Source: Adiantum capillus-veneris
Taxonomy: Eukaryota; Streptophyta; Polypodiopsida; Polypodiales; Pteridaceae
Length of the DNA stretch: 64,000 nucleotides
NCBI GenBank assembly: GCA_014529385.2
Contig: CM043969.1
Span: forward strand, 10,891,001-10,955,000
Direction of reading: 5' to 3'
In this document: piece after piece, positions 22,887 through 35,847 of the stretch
How the letters are laid out: every line of letters begins with the position of its first letter
Position numbering within the stretch: position 1 is the first letter of the stretch
Made by a program: the position numbers and the translations under genes
The notes under the pieces: generated by a model
Databases searched by the model: none
Told to the model about the DNA's origin: nothing
What the model saw: only the letters and a program-made list of their open reading frames with translations

Positions 22887-25540
22887 CTAGAGTGCTTCGA
22901 TGCCCATATTGACATCTTGCGTATAGTCACAGGCCTTCAAGATGCATGCATATGTGATTGTAGTTGGAGAGAGGCCGTCGCTTGGAGTCCGCTGAAAACA
23001 GCCGAGAGCTTTCTGACCCTGCTCCTGTTGTGTGTGAGGCACTCGCTTCGCATTTGCTGAAAACACCCTAGAGCTTTCAAGCCTAGCTTTCATTGCGCAC
23101 CTCCCACGATCAGTGCTAACATTCCAAACACAAAGCTCCTGCAGCAATTTTTTTGCTTTCTCAAGTGCACAACATTAGGCATACATATCGACCAAGACAG
23201 TATCAAGCACGGCATATTTTTTGACAATGTAATTTTTGTGCCCATATCAGCATCTTGTGTAGAGCGACATGCCTTCAAGATGCTTGTGTAGGTAATTGGA
23301 CTTTGAGAGTTCTGTACGTGCTCTTGTTACGCAATCCCGCAATTAGTGCAGTCCTTGGAGGAGGTGACATTCCGGATAGGAAGCTCCTCCTGCACTTTTT
23401 GTGCTTTCTTAAGCACACCACATTTGGCATACATATCAACCAAGACAGTGCCAATCACGACATCTTTTTTCAACAGCCTCCGACTAACAATATATTCCCA
23501 CAATCAGTGCCTTACAAGAGACGACATTCCGGACAGCAAGCTCCTCAAGCACTTTTTATGCTTTCTCAAGCGCACCATATTTGCCATGCATATCGAGCAA
23601 GATAGTGCTTCCTTGCCACATGATACCACTAAAACTGATGTGAATTTTTGTGTTTTTCCAAGCGCACCATATTTGGCATGCATATTGAGCAAGATAGTGC
23701 CAAGCACGACCACTTTTTTCAACAGTCTCTGACTTACTGTGAAGTTTTGTGCCCATATCAGCGTCTGCGTGCAGCCACATGCCTTCAAGATGCACGCATA
23801 GGTGATTGCATCTAGACAGAGGTCCTCGCTTTGCATCCGCTGAAAACAGCCTAGAGCTTTCTTTCCCTGCTCTTGTTGTGTGTGTCCCGCAATCAGTTTT
23901 CACGCAGTTCCGAGTAGTAAGCTCCTCGAGCACCTGTCGAAAACAGCCCAGAGCTTCCTTGCTGGGCATATCCTACAATTCGTGCATTCCAAAAGACGAC
24001 ATCCCGCACCACATTTGGCATACATATCGACCTAAGCATTGCCAAACATGCAATGTTTTGCAACAGCCCCTGACTAACAATATCAAAGTGAATTTTTAAG
24101 CCCATATTAACATCTTGCATAGAGCCACATGCCTTCAAGATGCACGTGTAGGTGATTGCATCTGGACAGAGGCTCTCGCTTTGCATCCGCTGAAAATACC
24201 CTAGAGGTTTCTGTCCCTGCTCCTATTGTGCATATCCCACAACCCGTTAACGTCGTTTCGAATAGTAAGCTCCTCAAGCACCTGTTGAAAACAGCCCAAA
24301 GCTTCCTGGCCTGGCCCTTGTCGGGCATATCGTGCAATCAATGCGTTCCAAAAGACGACATCCTGCAGCACATTTGTCATACATATCGACCAAGGCATTG
24401 TGAATTTTTTTTGCAACAGCCCCTGACTAACAATTTCAGAGTTAATTTGTAAGCCCATATCAGCATCTTGCGTGTAGCCACATGCATTAAAGATGCACGC
24501 TTATGTGATTCCATCTTGAGAGAGGCCCTCGCTTTGCATCTAGTGAAGACAGCCAAGAGCTTTCTGGCCCTGCTCTTCTTGCGCACATCCCGCAATCAAT
24601 GCTGACATTCCAGATAGGAAGCTCCTGAAGCAATTTTTGTTCTCTCTCGAGCGCACCACATTTGGCATACATATCGACCAAGAGAGTGCCCACATAGCTG
24701 ACAAACATTAAAAAAGAGGACATTCACATGGACGCTCACCCATCTCTTGTTGTGCACATTCTAGAATCATTGCATTCATTGGAAGTGGTAGCATTCCGGA
24801 CAGGGAGCTCGTCAAGCATTGTTTGTGCTTTCTCAAGCGCATCACATTTGACATACATATTGACCAAGGCAGTAGGTGATTGCATCTGGAGAGAGCCCTT
24901 CGCTTCGCTATGTGCCGCTGCTCTAAAATCACTGCGTGAAAGTGAGGCGTCGATAAAAAAGATGAGCAAACGAACGATCATGTGCCACATGACATGCATA
25001 GAGCCACATGCCTTCAGCATCGTGCATAGGTGATTGCATCTGGAGAGAGATCCTCGCTTTGCATCTGCTGAGTGGTACACATATCGACAAAGAAAAAGCC
25101 AAGCACGGCTTCTTTTCTCAATAGCCTCTGAGTAACAATATAATTGTGAATTTCTGTGCCAATATCAGCACCTTGCGTAGAACCATATGCCTTCAAGATG
25201 CATGTGTAGAGCCACATGCCTTCACCATGCTGCATAGGTGATTGTAGTTGAAGTACAACTTTCTGCCCTGCTGCAATCAGTGCATTCCAAGAGTCCACGC
25301 TGCTCTGAACTCACTGCGTGAAAAGCAAGGCGTCGATAAAAAAAGATGCATACGTAGGTGATTGCATCTGGAGAGAGCCCTTTGCTTCTTATGTGCTGCT
25401 GCTCTAAACTTACTGCGTGAAAGTGAGGCGTCAATAAAAAAGATGAGCAAATGAACGGTCATGTGCCACATGGGAGGACGAGAAGCCAGATTTTTGAATG
25501 GGACTGCTACGCTTTCCCCCCTTGAAGCTATCACCAGCAA
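22887..25540 (-). pseudogene. PLS-type pentatricopeptide repeat (PPR) gene, heavily decayed
   Basis: At least ten minus-strand fragments in changing frames carry PPR wording: SPDAITYACILKACG, LVDMYAKCGALE, ALEKAQTMLDELPVRN, WNALI and ARQGPGQEALGCFQQVLEE. These correspond to P, L and S motifs. PPR proteins bind organelle RNA one base per motif and often guide C-to-U editing. No E or DYW domain is visible. The 5' part contains three copies of a segment reading FIDASLSRS(D/K/E)FRAA (about 24905-24960, 25300-25345, 25395-25450), so the locus was locally duplicated before or while it decayed. Frameshifts and stops are many; no functional product is possible. Confidence 0.85.
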
Positions 25541-26334
25541 CTTGAAGATTCAGCGTTTTGGCTATCCCTTGGCAGCAGTACCCAACAATTACTAACGCTA
25601 GCAATCAGTGGCAGATCTGCAGCAATTCAACATTACAAACGCAAGGAAAACCCTCAGTAGTAGCAACGTTTTCACCATCAGTCGCAGCAGACGATCCACA
25701 ACCGGTAAGGGTAAATTGATACTTGCAAAACAGTTCAATTTCAGCAAGAAGGGCTCTGCTGTGGCAGTGTTTTCTCAGCCAAGATTCTCCCCCAAAAACG
25801 CAGCCTAAGGATACAGGGAACCTAGCGTTTCTTCAGCAGTCATTTGCAGCCATTACACCCGCAAGAAACAACCCATTTCCAGCCCCGAAACAGTCCAATT
25901 TCAGCCCGAAACAGTCCAAGAAATTCAGCGTATCGAAGACCCACAGTTTCAGCCCAAGTCGTCGCCGTCATCATCGTCGTCGTCATCGGCATAGTCCCAT
26001 TGCATCAGTCCATTGTATACTCATTGTACAACCTTTGTGCAATCAAGTAGACCACTCTCGCCGACGAGAGTGGGGCCTTCAGAGGAGGGTTTTACAACCT
26101 CTCGGTGTCGTATCTCTTCTCTCTCCTTCTCTCAGTCTCATTCACTTGCACGCACAAGATCCACTCACTTTGTTCGTGATCACAGCACTCTCTATAAGAC
26201 GGAAAGCTCTCTCTTTCCCTAAGAACTAAAAGGAACCTTGAGCAGTAAAGATCACTAATCTTGAGAAATACAACATTCTTTCCGCTGCACCTTACAAGCC
26301 GCTACATGTTGATCCTAATGCACACTCCTTAGAC
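25541..26334 (+). other. Leader-like region with hairpins
   Basis: Contains a perfect hairpin CCACTCTCG-CCGA-CGAGAGTGG (26052-26073), a second weaker stem just after it and a pyrimidine-rich stretch near 26110-26130. This resembles the 5' leader or LTR end of a retroelement upstream of the acidic ORF. Boundaries were not found. Confidence 0.35.
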
Positions 26335-26817
26335 TTGGACTCCGAGAGAAATTTGGATCGTGATATCGATGTCGATATTTTGTGTGATCCCATTGAGATT
26401 TTGGATGAGATAATGGCCCTATCTAATGATATTTTGCAAACATTGATTGATCATCCAGATACACTGTTGCCGAGCCCAGTTGTGTCCCCATATGATGAGC
26501 TTTCGGGCATGTTGATGGATCAGCCGTCGCCATTGATGATATTTATGCTACACTTATGGTTCAGTCGAATGCACCTTCTTGGGGCTTTAGGCCCAATTGC
26601 ACCACACGATCGCTTAGTAGAGCCCACTTTGACATTGCAACACGGGCTTGAGCATAGCCCTAAGTGTCATTTTCCCAGTCAGCCTGGGTATGCTTCTTTA
26701 GAGAATATTTCAGATCACCTACGGGGGCTTTGTGTGTCTCTTGACTGCGGCCCGGATGATTGGATGCCTTTACTAGACACTTGTGGCAATGGAGCCATCC
26801 GCGCATGTGGCACATGA
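26335..26817 (+). CDS. Acidic ORF, possible retroelement remnant
   Basis: 160 codons opened by TTG, so the true start is unknown or upstream. The sequence starts SERNLDRDIDVDILCDPIEI and is rich in Asp and Leu, then Pro and His. No known domain. Its composition resembles the acidic ORFs of the two gag-only elements in this window, so a C-terminal remnant of a third is possible. Confidence 0.3.
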   Translation: MDSERNLDRDIDVDILCDPIEILDEIMALSNDILQTLIDHPDTLLPSPVVSPYDELSGMLMDQPSPLMIFMLHLWFSRMHLLGALGPIAPHDRLVEPTLTLQHGLEHSPKCHFPSQPGYASLENISDHLRGLCVSLDCGPDDWMPLLDTCGNGAIRACGT

Positions 26818-27427
26818 CTGTTCAAACTTCGATGATTCAGACTTTTGATGCTCGTGAGCTGCACATTTGAGGGCTGTTTTGCCTTTATTTAGAGCTTTCA
26901 AGACTTTGAGCGATCATGCATGAACTTTGAGGACTTTGAGCTGACCATTGTGCCCTTGCTTATGGGCTGATTTGCACTCGGTTTATGCCTTCATTGTGGG
27001 CTGCTTTGCTCTTGTTTATGGCCAGCCTTTTATGCTCAGTTATCGGACCTTCTACACTCAAGTTATGTGATTTGTGCATATGCATTAATGCCCACTTTAT
27101 GGCTGATTTTGCATCCAGTCTTTGCCACACTTGGGGGTTGATTTGATGATGCACAGTTGATTGGTTGTAGGAGCTTCATGCTCTCATATGGTTGATGTTT
27201 TCTCATAGAATTGAGCCACTGATGCTTATGTTTATGGTCATTTCAGATATGTTAGAGTTCACCACTCTGCTGCATCAATTGTATATTAATTAATGTATTT
27301 TTTAACTATTCGCAAGCAGCAGGCGACAAACAGGGAGGCAAGGCGAGGCACCCTCACGCGAGGTGGGGCACGAGGAGGCGCAAGCTTCAGACAATTGGCA
27401 AGGAGGGACGCCATGCACACAATTCTA
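26818..27427. other. Degenerate short repeats, no gene
   Basis: Loose repeats of 'ttatggctgatttgcac' type (26890-27130), then a GC-rich patch at 27310-27410 (GGCAAGGCGAGGCACC). No coding evidence. Confidence 0.45.
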
Positions 27428-29330
27428 TAGTCTCAATTTGTCACATGGTCATATGGCTTGACCGGGTGTGCCATCTTGAGCTATCGATTTGTACCTTCAG
27501 TTCTTCTAGCTATCCATATGTCTTGACCGGGTCTCTTGAGCTATCCATTCTTACCAAATGTGTAGTTGTGCCTGTTTTTACTTTTTACTATAAAGAGAGT
27601 TAAAGATTTTAAAATTGTTAGTTTCTTTTTACATGTAGTTACAAATTCTATAGTCTCAATTTCCCACATGGTCATATGGCTTGATCGGGTGTGTTATCTT
27701 GAGCTATAGTTTCTTGCCAAGACACGTTTAGCATAACCTGGATCTATGTGTCACACACACAATGTCTTCATTCTGTATATAGTTAGAAATATAGTCTCAA
27801 TTTGTCACATGGTCATATGGCTTGACGGGGTGTGCCATCTTGAGCTATCAATTTTTACCTTCAATTCTTCTAGCTATCCATATGTCTTGACCGGGTCTAT
27901 TTGAGCTATCCATGCTTACCAAATGTGTAGTTGTGCCTGTTTTAACTATAAAGAGCGTTACAGATTTTAAGATTGTTAGTTTCCTTTTACATGTAGTTAC
28001 AAATTCTATAGTCTCAATTTCCCACATGGTCATATGGCTTGACCGGGTGTGTTATCTTGAGCTATAGTTTCTTGCCAAGACATGTTTAGCATACCTTGGG
28101 TCTATGTGTCACACATACACAATGTCTTCATTTTGTATATAGTTAGAAATATAGTCTCAATTTGTCACATGGTCATATGGCTTGACCGGGTGCGCCCTTG
28201 AGCTATCGATTTTTACCTTCAGTTCTTCTAGCTATCCATATGTCTTGCCGGGTCTCTTGAGCTATCCATTCTTACCAAATGTGTAGTTGTACCTGTTTTT
28301 ACTATAAAGAGCATTACAGATTTTAAAATCATTAGTTTCCTTTTACATGTAGTTACAAATTCTATAGTCTCAATTTCCCACATGGTCATATGGCTTGATC
28401 GGGTGTGTTATCTTGAGCTATAGTTTCTTGCTAAGACACGTTTAGCATAACTTGGATCTATGTGTCACACATACAAAATGTCTTCATTTTGTATATAGTT
28501 AGAAATATAGTTTCAATTTGTCACATGGTCATATGGCTTGACCGGGTGTGCCATCTTGAGCTATCGATTTTTACCTTCAATTCTTCTAGCTATCCAGATG
28601 TCTTAACCCGGTCTATTTGAGCTATCCATGCTTACCAAATGTGTAGTTGTGCCTGTTTTAACTATAAAGAGCGTTAGAGATTTTAAGATCGTTAGTTTCC
28701 TTTTACATGTAGTTACAAATTCTATAGTCTCCATTTCCCACATGGTCATATGGCTTGAGTGGGTGTGTTATCTTGAGCTATAGTTTCTTGCCAAGACATG
28801 TTTAGCATACCTTGGGTCTATGTGTCACACATACACAATGTCTTCATTTTGTATATAGTTAGAAATATAGTCTCAATTTGTCACATGGTCATATGGCTTG
28901 ACCGGGTGTGCCATCTTGAGCTATCGATTTTTACCTTCAATTCTTCTAGCTATTCATATGTCTTGTCGGTCTCTTGAGCTATCCATTCTTACCAAATGTG
29001 TAGTTGTATTTGTTTTTACTATAAAGAGCGTTAAAGATTTTAAAATCGTTAGTTTCCTTTTACATGTAGTTACAAATTCTATAGTCTCAATTTCCCACAT
29101 GGTCATATGGCTTGACCGGGTGTGTTATCTTGAGCTATAGTTTCTTGCCAAGACATGTTTAGCATACCTTGGGTCTATGTGTCACACATACACAATGTCT
29201 TCATTTTGTATATAGTTAGAAATATAGTCTCAATTTGTCACATGGTCATATGGCTTGACCGGGTGTGCCATCTTGAGCTATTGATTTTTACCTTCAGTTC
29301 TTGGTTATCAATGTGTCACATTCGGATAAT
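27428..29330 (+). repeat. ~360-bp tandem array upstream of the kinase pseudogene
   Basis: Units begin TAGTCTCAATTTGTCACATG at 27428, 27792, 28152, 28508 (one mismatch), 28868 and 29225. Each full unit holds a second half-copy with TTTCCCACATGGTCATATGG, about 235 bp in. The last unit is truncated 110 bp before the kinase ATG. The copies are similar enough that the array must be fairly young or homogenised. Confidence 0.95.
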
Positions 29331-29436
29331 GCAGGAGCCTTGATGTAATAGTTTGAAATAGAATCGAAAATATCTATATATATGTAGGTTGACTTGAATG
29401 CTTCTTTTTTTTTAATAGGATATCATTATAGTCATT

Positions 29437-30891
29437 ATGGCAGAGGGTAAGAAGAAGGCATTTCTTCAGTCTCTAAGGTCAACTCTCTGCAAGGTGATTA
29501 GTGAATTACCGGAGAAGCAGGTGCAAAGTATTGTGCAAAATGAGACACTCATAGACAAAATGCTTGAAAAAGCAATCGTAAGTGCGGTCTCCAAGGAAAC
29601 CTTTGTTATAAGCAAAGACAAAGCTCGCCAGTCTGCTTATAGTATCATTGGTAACATGGAAAAGTGCACTCATGATTTATATGAAGCTCTTCCCGAAGGT
29701 GTTCAGTTGATAAAGCTCAAGGCTTGGGATTTGGCTTGGCGTGCAGAAAGAGAGAAGAGTAAGCTTGCCAAAGACATAGATACACAATTTGTGTTATCTA
29801 AAAAGCTACGAAAGGAGCAAGTCGACCATGCCCAAGAGAAGACAGTGCCAGAGATAGAATGCCATGGACATCCAATTGTAAACTCTCTGTAGAGGTCTGC
29901 GAGAAACTCAGAGTGTACTTTGACACTTGGCATACCACATGATACTATCACTTACTTACAGAACTTGGGTGTCGGCTCCTTTGGTACATGCTTCCAAGTA
30001 AGAATTGATGGTATTTCGTATCTTCCAAGCGAAAATACGTATGCAGTGAAGCAGTATTGAGGAATGCCTGGACAGAAATTGAAGTCTTTCAAGGATGAGG
30101 TCAGCTTTGATCTTCGACACAGGGGGATTGTGCGTAGTATTGCACATACATGCAATGAGCCTTTGATAGCCATTTTTCCTTACTTCAATGGAGGAAGCAT
30201 TGGAAAAATGATGCACAGTTTACCTTTTGAGAAAGGTACCTTTAGCCGAATTGTGAAGAAGGAAGAGAAAGCTGGCACAGGTTCAAGTAAAGGTAAGATG
30301 ACGAAACTGAATCAAGGAGAATTAACTCGAGTCATGGCCTTTACGAACAATCTACCAAATATCATAGCTGCCTTGACACACACAATGGCCTATACCCATC
30401 AATTGGGCGTTGTTCATTGTGACCTGCATCCTTTCAATGTTATGCTAGATTTTACTAGGGATTCAGATCCTTGAGTTGGCATCATTGATTGGGGATCAGC
30501 AATCAGGCCTGCATCAGAGAGACGACAATCACTCAATTGTTGTCAAAGCAAAGCCCATAAGCATAAACCTTGGATTGCTCCAGAGCTATTGAAGGACACA
30601 CATAATGACCATGTGTATACCAGAGAGGTTGATGTCTATGCATTAGCATGGCTTATTGATCAAATGGTCAAGTTTTGTAGAGAGTTGTCCATGGAATACA
30701 ATACCGATTAGCTAGCATCTCGTTCAGCAAGTGACGCATATCATATTCAAGATATTGTAAAAGTTGGGTATCTTCTACAAGAAAAGAATAGAAAATCATT
30801 TGAAGAATTGTATGCAGACTTAACCCACATGCACTTGGATGGGAATAAATGTCTGCGGCCATTGGTAGAGATGATGCGAGCCTTTTATTGA
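29437..30891 (+). pseudogene. Serine/threonine protein-kinase-like gene with four in-frame stops
   Basis: A single frame of 484 codons from ATG 29437 to TGA 30889, with no frameshift but with stops at 29890, 30058, 30472 and 30709. Kinase landmarks appear in order: glycine loop LGVGSFGTCFQV (~residue 177), lysine in YAVKQY (~201), HCDLHPFNVM in place of HRDLKxxN (~327), IIDWGSA in place of DFG (~351), WIAPELL for the APE motif (~380), and DVYALAWLI. The N-terminal ~150 residues are charged and helical-looking, with no recognised domain. The Asp residues of the catalytic and DFG-like motifs are kept, so the ancestor was probably active. It lies 500 bp upstream of a transposase on the same strand. 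I infer it is cargo of that transposon or a captured host gene. Confidence 0.75.
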
Positions 30892-31391
30892 GTTAAACTC
30901 TTTTGCCTTGTAGCAAGATGTTAGCCATCAAAAGTGTAACTTTCTTTTGGTTGGTCATAAAAAATGTACTTCTTTTGTCGGTAATTACACTAATCTTTGT
31001 TGATTCTTTTTCGAGGCAAGCTTGAAATCTAGCTAAGATTCTATAGAAAGTTGGAAAACACCCTCTATTGGAGCTTGTAAACCCTTTGTTTTATATGCTT
31101 AAAGTGTTTTATATGCTCGAGTATCAAAGAGTTTTATATGCTTCAATCCTTTTTTTTTGGTTATACTCAAAATTTTGATTGGTAGTGTTGTATCAACTCA
31201 ATAACGAATCTACATTAAGTCTTAAGCCGTAAGTTGTCTTTCAACGACTTAAAGATTCCTTTCTTTTCAAGTTTTTTTGAAGTAGCAAAGATGGACATTG
31301 TGAGTGCAGATGTAGTTACAAATTATGTAGTTGTTTGCAAGTATTCTTGTTTATGAATGGGACTTGTCTTTACAGATAAGCAAACTCGGGT
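30892..31391. other. Spacer between kinase and transposase
   Basis: AT-rich. It contains three copies of TTTTATATGCT within 31085-31145 and 'cttttgtcggtaattacact', also present at 20860-20880. No gene. Confidence 0.5.
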
Positions 31392-34300
31392 ATGGCCATC
31401 AAAGAGATTGTGATTAACCTCAATGAAGGGACAGGACAAACAAACACACTTGGTTTTGTTATGGGGAGAGAGGGAGCTACATATAGGGAGATTAGAGAAG
31501 AGATTGACTGGTGGTTTAGCTTCAAATGACTATAGATTTCTGGGAGGCTCACGTATGTTACCAATAAGTGAAAAACAAGAGGAGATATGGAAGGTGACCA
31601 GTGATGAGGTGACAATAGAGTACAAAATTGGTGTTGCATCCCCTGCAAAGCGTCCTAGGGTAGATTCTAGTGGTGCATCGAATGAGGTGGATGGGAGATC
31701 CTCAATGTATCAGGCAGCAACAAGTGAGACATGTCCCTTTAGTTCCTCGCTCAATGCTTCTGTGGAAGAGAGAGAAGGAGAAGTTCGTATGAAGAGCATT
31801 CTTGCTACACGCTCCCAAGTCAAGAAGTGGGAACGAGATGTGAAGACTGCCAAAGAGAAGTTGCGATTCAAAGGGCACTCTGATAGGTTTACTCTAATGT
31901 CAAAGGATAAAGATGGGAGGGCTTTGTTTCAAATCTGGTGCAAAGAATGCGAGATCGCATATGGACACGGAGGTCCAGATACCATATACAATTTTATGAA
32001 TTCACACTTAAAGACCATAAGTCATATGCGATCCATGGGTCTCCATGAAGCAAAAAGGTCGGACTCCCATACTGCAAGCCTAGATGATCAGATTATTACT
32101 AGAAACAAAGAGAAGGTGGTTGAGGCAATGGAAGAGGTCAATGCATTTGCAGAAGAGAGGAAATCAGAATTTCAATTGGTGCTTGAGACAATTGATGACT
32201 ATAAGTCTACCTCTAAAGTCTTTATAAAGTGCAATGTTGATGGAAAATGGATCCCCCTATTTCCAAAGACAGGGTCTATCAAACAATGCATGATAGAGCA
32301 CACAAAGTCAAAGGTGCATATTCAGGCTAGTGCTCCAAGTTTGCACGAAGGGACAAAGAAGGTTGGTCGTCCAAGTAAGTTCCCGGTACCTGATGACCAT
32401 CAGAAGGAGTTGACTGGATTTTTCAAACCAATCTCAGGTAAATTGCATTATTGACATTTTTATTAGTATCGTAGATCTTTTGTTGACAAGCTTGATGAAT
32501 GTGTGTTTTCCTTGCTAGTATGTTCCGGGAAGTCATCGTGTGCACCAGAAAGAAATGAAGGTGAAGGTATGCCATTCTAAGTACCTCTCTGTCTTTTTCT
32601 TGTACCACTTTTGAAGCAGTTTCTGATAAAAAAGACTTTTGTTGTTCTTTGTTTTCCTTTTTTTCCAAATAGAAGAAAAGATATATTCAACACTATGTTG
32701 GGGATTTTGGCAAAAATCATTCACATTTGGAGGAAACACAATTGACTTAAAACCATTTTTAGATGATAGTAGAGGGGGGGGGGCAAATTGGTTTTGTGAA
32801 CCAAACACCATAGCAACGTTTTATAAGGATCAATGCGTCATTGACATATCTGGAACTTTTCGTCACAAAAATTGCTGCAGAGTAAGCATACTGGGAATGC
32901 CATTTGATGGGCTAATGTGTTTAAACTGTGCCTCCATTCCCAAGGAATGAGATTTTCGGATGAGAGTCTATCGCCAATCCCAAGAAACACATAGTCAAGG
33001 GCTTAGAGATACAGGTTTCGGCATAAGACTCGATTACATGACTAACTCAGAGATTCTTGGCATAGCACGATCTAGGTGTATCCTAGTTCGAAGACTTAAG
33101 AAGAAACTTTGGTTCACAAAAACCAAAGTTGCAGCATTAAGTGTAAGAGTCAGGAACCTTCATGATACTGTCTCTGAAGCGTTGGGAAGAGGAGATGTGA
33201 AAAAGTTTTGCATGGATATAATCAATGCGCACAACCTCGGTTTGTTTGAGGGAAAGCAAGCATTGTGGAGATTTCTCATGGATATCTCGCAAAACATTGG
33301 AAGAGATCCCCGAGGCAAGAGATACTCTGACACAACAAAGAGTCTCTTTGAAGCTGTTAAATTGTGGGGAGGTACAAGAATGCACAACTTTCTCTCTTTG
33401 AACCTTGGGGGACCTAATATTTCAACCACTATGAGGGTAACAAGTCCATATGTTATAAAACAGCGGTCAGGGAGGATATATTTCAACATGTGGCTGAGGT
33501 TTATAAGCATCAAATGGGTAGAAACAACATCCCGATGGGTACCGTTCCTGTTATTATTGCCGAAGATGAGACTGTTATAAAGAGGATGGTCAGGTGGAAT
33601 GCAAGGGATGATGAACTTGTTGGCTTTTGTGGAAGGAAACAAGAACACAATTGTGTACCAGATTTTGTGGTGGTCGTTGGTTCTGGTGAAGCCGGGTACA
33701 ACAACGTTGCTGAGGCGTTCCACGCTAATATTATTGCTCACTATGCACGGGTTCTTATTGCAAATCCACTTATTCATTGTCTACCAAAGCTTGTCCTGCT
33801 AGTCCAGTTGACATGTAATCGATTTAATTCGAATTTCATCAAAGCGAAGTGGGATGCAATAGCATTGCTTTGGAATTGTCATCTTAAAAACATTGTAGGT
33901 CCTTTGATTGGTCATGCTTCTGATGGGGATGCTCGAAGAAGGAAACTCATGAGAGATGACTACACTTCTCAAGTGGGTATTCGATTTTCTATTCCTTGGA
34001 AGGGGTGGCCATTAACAGCGAGCATAGATTATGACGGAAGTATCTTGGGATTCCATGACTCAGACTTCATTCATAATGGGAAAAAGTTGGTTAACCCTTT
34101 AGATAATGCTTCTAGAAGACTTGTCCTTGGCAAGGATATCGCTACATTGAATCATGTTGCTCTTGTATATCAACATTTTAAGGTTGATGAGCATGGATTG
34201 CAAGAGGGTGATGTGGAGAGAAAGGATAGGCAAAACTGGAGATCAGCCCAAAGATTGGCAGGACGTAAGGTGCAAGTGCGTCTGAAGGATTTTTGCATTG

Positions 34301-35847
34301 GAAGTCAATTTCAGCAAGAAAGAACACTTGGAACAGAAATGTACCTTTCAATAGTAGCTTCATATATTGATATTTTTCTGTCTCCAACTCTCTCATTATT
34401 TGAGAGAGTGAAAGCTTCCGGCAAGGTTTCCTTCTTTTTCAGGTACTCAGTGTTTAGAAAAAGTGTCATTCTTTATGTTTGCCATTAAAATAAGACAATA
34501 GTTATTCATTTTGTAAGAAATATCTAACGTTGTTTTTTTAGGATGTGGCGCACTTGGATCATGAAACAAGCGATATACACTCTCAAGGAGAATTTCATTA
34601 GCAAAGAAACATTCCTTGATATTCAGCTCTCTTGCCACTTTATAGTTCTTCTAATCAAGCTATTCAGAGAAAAGTATACACATCTAGAAGTTCCTTTGTC
34701 TGCAACAGGGTGAGACACTTGTGAAAATTTCTTTAGCAAAGTTGGTGGTATGGTTAGAAATGAGAGGAGTTATGATGGAGTCGATTTGTTAAGCAGTGCT
34801 GGTGTGCTAAACAGGATCGCCAAGATTCAATCAAGCTCCATGCTTGTTTTTCCAGCAGCACACTCTAAGCAAGAAAGCATATGGGCTGTAATGAATCATG
34901 TACCTGGCGTTCCATTTGCCAATCTTGGTGACTACATGCCCATATCTTGTGATGGGGACATAGTACGAGCTTTAAGAGAGGGCTTTTGTGAAGCGAAGGA
35001 TGTGTGCAAAATACTAGGGATTCACGATATCTCTTGGTGCCATAACACATGGCAAGAGAGAGATCTTGAAGATATAATGGTTGCCAATGCAGATGACCAA
35101 ATTTTGGATTATGGATTTTTTGATGACCTTCCTCTTGAGATAGACGAAGGTGCAAATGAGTTGAGCACATGTGCCAAAGATGACGTGATAGTCGCAGAAT
35201 GTGAGTTACGCCATGTGTTTGATGAGATAGTTGATGAAGAGGAGAAAGTTCAGAGCCAGTTCTGTTCTTTTGTAGAGATAGATGGCAAGAAAATATGTAA
35301 GAGTACTCTTGTGAGTTAGCTAAATGAAAATCCAACTCTGTCTAAGAACAGACTAACAAGGGTGAAAAGTGGGATTTATTCTTCAATGGATAAAAAGATC
35401 AGGTTTCAAACAGGAACTTCTCTTGTAGTAGGCTCAGATTGTGTTGTTTTATTTGAGGGTTTGTCTTCCAAGGATGACACAAGGTGCAAGAGTAAAGGAA
35501 AGATCTGTAGCACTAGCGAAGGTGCAGATAAAGGTACATGGTATCTTGGAAGAGTTGTGTGTATGAGAAGAAAAGTGGGAGCTGCTATGAAAGAGACCAG
35601 GGGTCCTTTTGATCTTCTTGACCGACCTACAAATGTAGAGATACATCTTGCATGGTATCAAAAAGCTAAGGGTGCAAGGAGCTATACATATGATCTTGTG
35701 GACAATCAATGTGTATCCTTGGAGTCTATAATTTCACTTGCAAACTTGACGTATGATTTGGAGACTAAGAAATACCAGCTTGATGCTAAGGACTACAAGG
35801 TCTTCAATGAGTATGTGAAAGGTAAATTGACTTCATTTTTAAATTAG
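31392..35847 (+). pseudogene. Large DDE-type transposase, intron-containing and broken
   Basis: The likely start is ATG 31392 (MAIKEIVINLNEGTGQ), frameshifting to the frame that opens at 31423. GT-AG introns fit at 32438-32518, 32567-32672 and 34443-34541, each restoring the frame. A Cys-rich segment near 32870-32930 may bind zinc. Candidate catalytic acids lie in IIAEDETVIKRMVRW (~33560), GHASDGDARRRKLM (~33915) and DTCENFFSKVGG (~34715), an RNase H-fold DDE pattern. Between them is NPLDNASRRLVLGKDIATLN...DRQNW, which I associate with large eukaryotic cut-and-paste transposases. Stops occur at about 32948, 34711 and 35317, with a frameshift near 33487. The superfamily is not assigned. Confidence 0.65.

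Noticed and set aside
27428-29330. CRISPR-like regular repeat
   Set aside because: Units are contiguous 360-bp tandem copies with no unique spacers, in a plant-type nuclear context.
31423-32454. ATG 31423 as the transposase start
   Set aside because: ATG 31392 opens a better-looking N-terminus (MAIKEIVINLN) in another frame; the 31423 start exists only because of the frameshift.
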